From: Pseudomonas sp. UYIF39
GTDB lineage: Bacteria > Pseudomonadota > Gammaproteobacteria > Pseudomonadales > Pseudomonadaceae
DNA: 64,000 nt
Assembly (NCBI RefSeq): GCF_029963765.1
Contig: NZ_JALBYU010000006.1
Span: 124,001 to 188,000 of the forward strand
Direction: 5' to 3'
Shown: positions 60,793 to 64,000 of the stretch, piece by piece
How the letters are laid out: each line of letters starts with the position of its first letter
How positions within the stretch are numbered: the stretch's first letter is position 1
Program-made: the position numbers and the translations under genes
The notes under the pieces: model-generated
What the model was told of the DNA's origin: nothing
The model's database searches: none
Seen by the model: the letters and a program-made list of their open reading frames with translations, nothing else

Positions 60793-61190
60793 TGGGCGTG
60801 CTGCCAGTTTTTGTAGACGAATTCGAGGCTGTAACCGTCCGGGTCAAGGACATTGGCGGCGTAGTAATCGGGGTCGTAATGCAGGCGTGCGCCAGGCGCA
60901 CCATTGTCGATAGCGCCATTCTCAATAGCCGCGGCGTAAGCTGCGTCGACCTCGGCCTTACTGTTCGCCACGAAGCCGACATGAACCGCCCGCCCCTCCA
61001 CAACACCCTCGCGCAACCAGAAAAACACCCGGCCATTGGCACCGAAGCCCTTGAGGTCCGGGTGGCCTGGCGGGCCGTCCTTACCGTCGTAATCAAGCCG
61101 GCCGGTAATGCCCAGCGGGGTCAGAGTCGCGGTGTAGAAACGGATGGAACTCTCAACGTCGCTTACCGAGATAAAAATATGATCAAGCAT
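60789..61190 (-). CDS. VOC-family (glyoxalase/bleomycin-resistance) protein
   Basis: A 133-residue protein with one VOC fold. Metal ligands are likely His in MLDHIFISVSD, His in VHVGFVA and Glu in DPDGYSLEFVYKN. The start MLDHIF at 61190 has GAGGTGA upstream. It is the middle gene of an SDR-VOC-oxidoreductase operon. Confidence 0.85.
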   Translation of the reverse strand: MLDHIFISVSDVESSIRFYTATLTPLGITGRLDYDGKDGPPGHPDLKGFGANGRVFFWLREGVVEGRAVHVGFVANSKAEVDAAYAAAIENGAIDNGAPGARLHYDPDYYAANVLDPDGYSLEFVYKNWQHAQ

Positions 61191-61219
61191 TGCGGTCACC
61201 TCGCTTTTCAGATGCTGAT

Positions 61220-61963
61220 TCAGATGAAATACCCGCCCGCGACTTCGATCGTCTGAGCATTGATCCAGCCTCCTTCTTCGGATAGCAGCAGGGTGATAAC
61301 GCGAGCGACATCCTCCGGCTCGCCCACCCGACCAAGGGCGGTTTGCGACGCGAGCAGAGCCTCGAATTCGTCATTCAAACCGCCGCCCAGTTCGGTGCGG
61401 ATCGCCCCCGGTGAGACGGCATTGGCCCGGATACGCCGAGGGCCGAACTCTTTGGCCATGTAACGGGTCAGCACGTCGAGTCCGCCCTTGAAAGCCGCAT
61501 AAGGCGCGACACCCGCAGTGGCCACGCGGGTCGTGGCGCTGGTCAGGTTGACGATGCTGGCGCCCTCTCCCATCAGTGGCAGCAACGCTTGAGTCAGGAA
61601 AAACGGGCCTTTGAGGTGTACGTTCAGCAAGTCGTCAAACTGCGCCTCGGTGACCAATTCCAGGCGATTGAACAAACCATGGCCCGCGTTGTTCACCAGC
61701 CCGCCGAGGGTTGCCACGCCCCAGGTTGCCTGCAAAGTCAGTTGCACCGTTTCTCTGAAGCTGTCGAACCGCTTCACATCAGCGACATCCAGCTCAAGCG
61801 CCACAGCTTTTCCACCCGATGCCTGGATACGCTGGACGACAGCGTTTGCTGAATCAGCATTGCTCTTGTAGGTCAGGATGACCCCCATTCCGCGCCGGGC
61901 GCAGTGTTCGGCGGTGCTGGCGCCGATGCCTCGGCTGCCTCCGGTAATGACGATAACGCTCAT
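61220..61963 (-). CDS. Short-chain dehydrogenase/reductase
   Basis: A 247-residue classical SDR. The cofactor motif is TGGSRGIGAST, with NNAGHGL; the Ser is in LTSATTRVA, and the Tyr-x-x-x-Lys is shifted into PYAAFKGGLDVL. The C-terminal WINAQTIEVAGGYFI is typical. The start MSVIVITGG is at 61963. It is divergent from the AraC gene that probably controls the operon. Confidence 0.87.
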   Translation of the reverse strand: MSVIVITGGSRGIGASTAEHCARRGMGVILTYKSNADSANAVVQRIQASGGKAVALELDVADVKRFDSFRETVQLTLQATWGVATLGGLVNNAGHGLFNRLELVTEAQFDDLLNVHLKGPFFLTQALLPLMGEGASIVNLTSATTRVATAGVAPYAAFKGGLDVLTRYMAKEFGPRRIRANAVSPGAIRTELGGGLNDEFEALLASQTALGRVGEPEDVARVITLLLSEEGGWINAQTIEVAGGYFI

Positions 61964-62101
61964 TTGCTGCTCCAAGATCACTGGGATGAGTCACCACAGT
62001 AACCATCGCCGTTGTCACGAGCGCAGCCGTTCCTGCTCCAATCCTGCCTGTTTCTGCTTTTTGCTTGCCTGGGCGTATCAGCCTGGGTTCAGATACTCCC
62101 C

Positions 62102-62995
62102 ATGACAAACCAACTGAATGAACTTCGCGTGCTGGCTGCCCGGGCCGAAAACCGCCGCACGGAGACAGGCATCCCCCGCGTCGCCATGGTCCAGGGCGAA
62201 ATCCCTGAGCACCTGCTGGCCGCGGTTTACGAGCCGATGATCAACCTGATCCTGCAAGGCAGTAAATCAATGACCATCGGAGACCGCACACTTCGCTATG
62301 ACCCGGCGACCTATTTCGTCATGTCCATCGAGTTGCCTGCGGTCGGCCAAGTACACCCTGCTGCTTCCGGTGAGCCTTATCTGGCGGTCAGCCTGACACT
62401 CGACCCGACGGTCCTGGCGACGCTGCTGGCCGACCTGCCAAAGCCCATCGGGCATTACGACAAGGAAGCAGGTTTTTCGGTAGCCGCTGTCACGCCCGAC
62501 CTGCTGGACGCCTGGGTGCGCTTGCTGCGATTGATGGGCCGACCTGAAGAAATTGCGGCCCTGGCACCTGCCTACGAACGGGAGATTCTGTACCGCGTTT
62601 TGCAAGGCCCCCACGGCTGGATGCTGCGTGATATTGCGGCACCCGATAGCGCCATGGCTCGGGTCAGCCTGGCCATCCAGTACATTCGTCGGGACTTCGC
62701 CAAGCCCATCCGTGTGGAGACACTGGCGCAACAAGCGGCGATGAGCGTGTCGGCCTTTCACCGGCACTTCAAAGCCGTCACGGCGCTGAGCCCGTTGCAG
62801 TATCAAAAAAGGGTTCGCTTGCTTCAGGCCCGGACGCTGCTGGTGGCCCACGCCAAAAGTGTCACGAATGCAGCGTTCGAGGTCGGTTATGAAAGCGCTA
62901 CGCAATTCAGCCGCGATTACGCACGGGTGTTCGGCTTGCCGCCCTCACGAGATGCCGCGCGGATTGTTGGAGAAACCCTGGGCCATAGCAAATAG
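62102..62995 (+). CDS. AraC-family regulator (AraC_N type)
   Basis: A 297-residue regulator with an N-terminal cupin-like AraC_N domain (YEPMINLILQGSKSMTIGDR) and two C-terminal helix-turn-helix units (ETLAQQAAMSVSAFHRHFKA, then NAAFEVGYESATQFSRDYAR). The start MTNQLNEL at 62102 is preferred over a longer frame with no ribosome site. It is divergent from the SDR operon and likely regulates it. Confidence 0.88.
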   Translation: MTNQLNELRVLAARAENRRTETGIPRVAMVQGEIPEHLLAAVYEPMINLILQGSKSMTIGDRTLRYDPATYFVMSIELPAVGQVHPAASGEPYLAVSLTLDPTVLATLLADLPKPIGHYDKEAGFSVAAVTPDLLDAWVRLLRLMGRPEEIAALAPAYEREILYRVLQGPHGWMLRDIAAPDSAMARVSLAIQYIRRDFAKPIRVETLAQQAAMSVSAFHRHFKAVTALSPLQYQKRVRLLQARTLLVAHAKSVTNAAFEVGYESATQFSRDYARVFGLPPSRDAARIVGETLGHSK

Positions 62996-63081
62996 CTAAA
63001 AAAAGACTGCCGAAGCGTAAAGGAGTCCACCCCGTTACTTGGGGTCAAGGCGAGCGTTGCCCTGTCTTTCTGCGAACTCAT

Positions 63082-63399
63082 TCACGTCTCAATCACATCA
63101 TCCGCCCAACTGATAGCCGCAACGACAGTGGGAAAACCGATCGTGCTGGTCAGTGAGATCAGCGTGTGACGGATCTGCTCTGGTGTAGCGCCCGCCTCCA
63201 GTGCCCGTCGGGTATGGCTGTGCACCGCGCCCTCAGAACGGATGGCCGCCGCGGCCCCGAGCTGGATCAGCTGGACAACGATTTCTTCCAGTGGGCCGGT
63301 ATGACGCACCGCCGTACCCAAGGCCTCCACGGCGGCCAGGTAATCCGGATACTGCTGTTCGAGACGTTGGTAGGTGTTGTGCGCTTTCTTCTTTGTCAT
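63082..63399 (-). CDS. Carboxymuconolactone-decarboxylase-family protein (AhpD-like)
   Basis: A 105-residue helical protein: PLEEIVVQLIQLGAAAAIRS followed by HTRRALEAGATPEQIRHTLI, the CMD core. The CxxC of AhpD is absent, with SEGAVHSHTRRA at that position, so it is not a peroxidase of that type. The start MTKKKAHNTYQ at 63399 follows GAGGAAACC. Function unknown. Confidence 0.83.
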   Translation of the reverse strand: MTKKKAHNTYQRLEQQYPDYLAAVEALGTAVRHTGPLEEIVVQLIQLGAAAAIRSEGAVHSHTRRALEAGATPEQIRHTLISLTSTIGFPTVVAAISWADDVIET

Positions 63400-63611
63400 G
63401 TTGGTTTCCTCGCGTTGGACGGCGATCAGTTCTCGCCTTTGCGCCCGAGTCATCAGGCTGCGATTTGCGAAACTTGCACACTGCAACAGTAGGCTACTCT
63501 TACAGCAGCTCATTGCACACGATGCTCGCGTCTGCAGGTTTTGGTTTGTTCTGGAGAGCGTCTGCAACAGCTATTTCAGACAGGCCCAAACAATTCACGC
63601 AGGACTACGTG

Positions 63612-64000
63612 ATGACCGAGCCCCTCCTCAGTTTTGATCAACTCAAGCGTGCCGCCGCCTCCGGCGAGATCGATACCGTTCTTGTTTGCATGGTCGACAT
63701 GCAAGGCCGACTGGTCGGCAAGCGATTCCAGGTCGAGTTTTTCATCGACAGCGGCCATGAAGAAACCCACTGCTGCAATTACCTGCTGGCCGACGACATC
63801 GACATGGAACCGGTGCCGGGTTACGCCGCGGCCAGCTGGAGCAAAGGCTATGGCGACTTCGTGCTCAAACCCGACATGGCCACATTGCGAAAGGTGCCCT
63901 GGCTGGAGTGCACGGCGCTGGTGCTCTGCGACGTGCTCGATCATCACCATCGGCGCGACCTGCCGCACAGCCCGCGGGCGATCCTGAAAAAGCAGGTCGA
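63612..64000 (+). CDS. Glutamine-synthetase-family protein, 5' part only
   Basis: The frame runs from ATG 63612 to the window edge (129 codons, no stop). It starts MTEPLLSFDQLKRAAASGEI and contains VCMVDMQGRLVGKRFQVEFF and GYAAASWSKGYGDFVLKPD, the N-terminal beta-grasp of type I-like glutamine synthetases. It resembles polyamine or amide ligase paralogues more than GlnA. AGGA lies eight bases before the start. Confidence 0.8.
   Translation, partial: MTEPLLSFDQLKRAAASGEIDTVLVCMVDMQGRLVGKRFQVEFFIDSGHEETHCCNYLLADDIDMEPVPGYAAASWSKGYGDFVLKPDMATLRKVPWLECTALVLCDVLDHHHRRDLPHSPRAILKKQV

Noticed and set aside
63000..63060. Possible terminator after the AraC gene
   Set aside because: Only an A run and no convincing stem could be found.
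1..64000. CRISPR arrays and rRNA genes
   Set aside because: I looked for regularly spaced direct repeats and rRNA-like sequence and saw none; the repeated words are inverted REP units.

Overview
The window looks like chromosomal DNA of a fluorescent-group Pseudomonas. It is GC-rich with GC-ending codons, carries dispersed REP/REPIN palindromes of the GTGGGAGCGAGC type, and has Pseudomonas-style modules: glutamyl-polyamine catabolism beside polyamine uptake, a glycolate (glc) operon, DUF2790 and FadR-type GntR regulators. The species call is inferred from gene content only. Layout: 1-4.4 kb (- strand) is a GntR regulator, an APS/fumarate-reductase-type flavoprotein, a two-cluster ferredoxin and a NitT/TauT-type binding protein interrupted by an in-frame stop; it resembles the sulfur-scavenging asf genes. 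4.5-11.5 kb is housekeeping or accessory metabolism: Gfo/Idh oxidoreductase, Dyp peroxidase, GapN-like aldehyde dehydrogenase, FUSC protein, EamA transporter, a frameshifted Lrp/AsnC regulator and a Bax-inhibitor-1 protein. 11.6-14.7 kb is a decayed accessory island after tRNA-Ser(UGA): an IS1182-type element with a doubly frameshifted transposase and ACGG target duplication, two VgrG-like 3' remnants, a small orphan gene and a solo IS end. 14.8-25.7 kb is a polyamine region: XRE-cupin regulator, gamma-glutamylputrescine oxidase, aldehyde dehydrogenase, glutamylpolyamine synthetase, gamma-glutamyl-GABA hydrolase, then an ABC importer (ATPase, two permeases, binding protein). 25.8-28.6 kb holds small conserved genes, including a 30-codon membrane peptide overlapping an 86-codon gene. 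28.6-34.2 kb (- strand) is a tight five-gene operon that looks like a synthase-dependent exopolysaccharide system: a protein with six CxxC pairs and a degenerate GGDEF domain, a processive GT2 synthase, a secreted TIM-barrel-like protein, a HlyD/Alg44-like membrane protein and a sugar-nucleotide epimerase. It is the best candidate here for an undescribed system. 34.7-40.5 kb has a LysR/MFS pair, a cupin, a probable structured small RNA, an ExuT-like transporter and a small conserved gene. 40.7-49.9 kb is a complete glycolate module (permease, GlcC, GlcDEFG, malate synthase G) with paired CTGGT-N3-ACCAG operators. 50.0-64.0 kb carries a dienelactone-hydrolase-family protein, Mug glycosylase, a TetR-controlled EmrAB/OprM-type pump, an aldo/keto reductase, a LysR regulator, small exported proteins, an AraC-controlled SDR/VOC/saccharopine-dehydrogenase-like operon, a carboxymuconolactone-decarboxylase-family protein and the start of a glutamine-synthetase-family gene cut by the window end. 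Several genes show single lesions (in-frame stop, frameshifts). Some are one-base losses in G or C runs, so sequencing error must be weighed against real decay.
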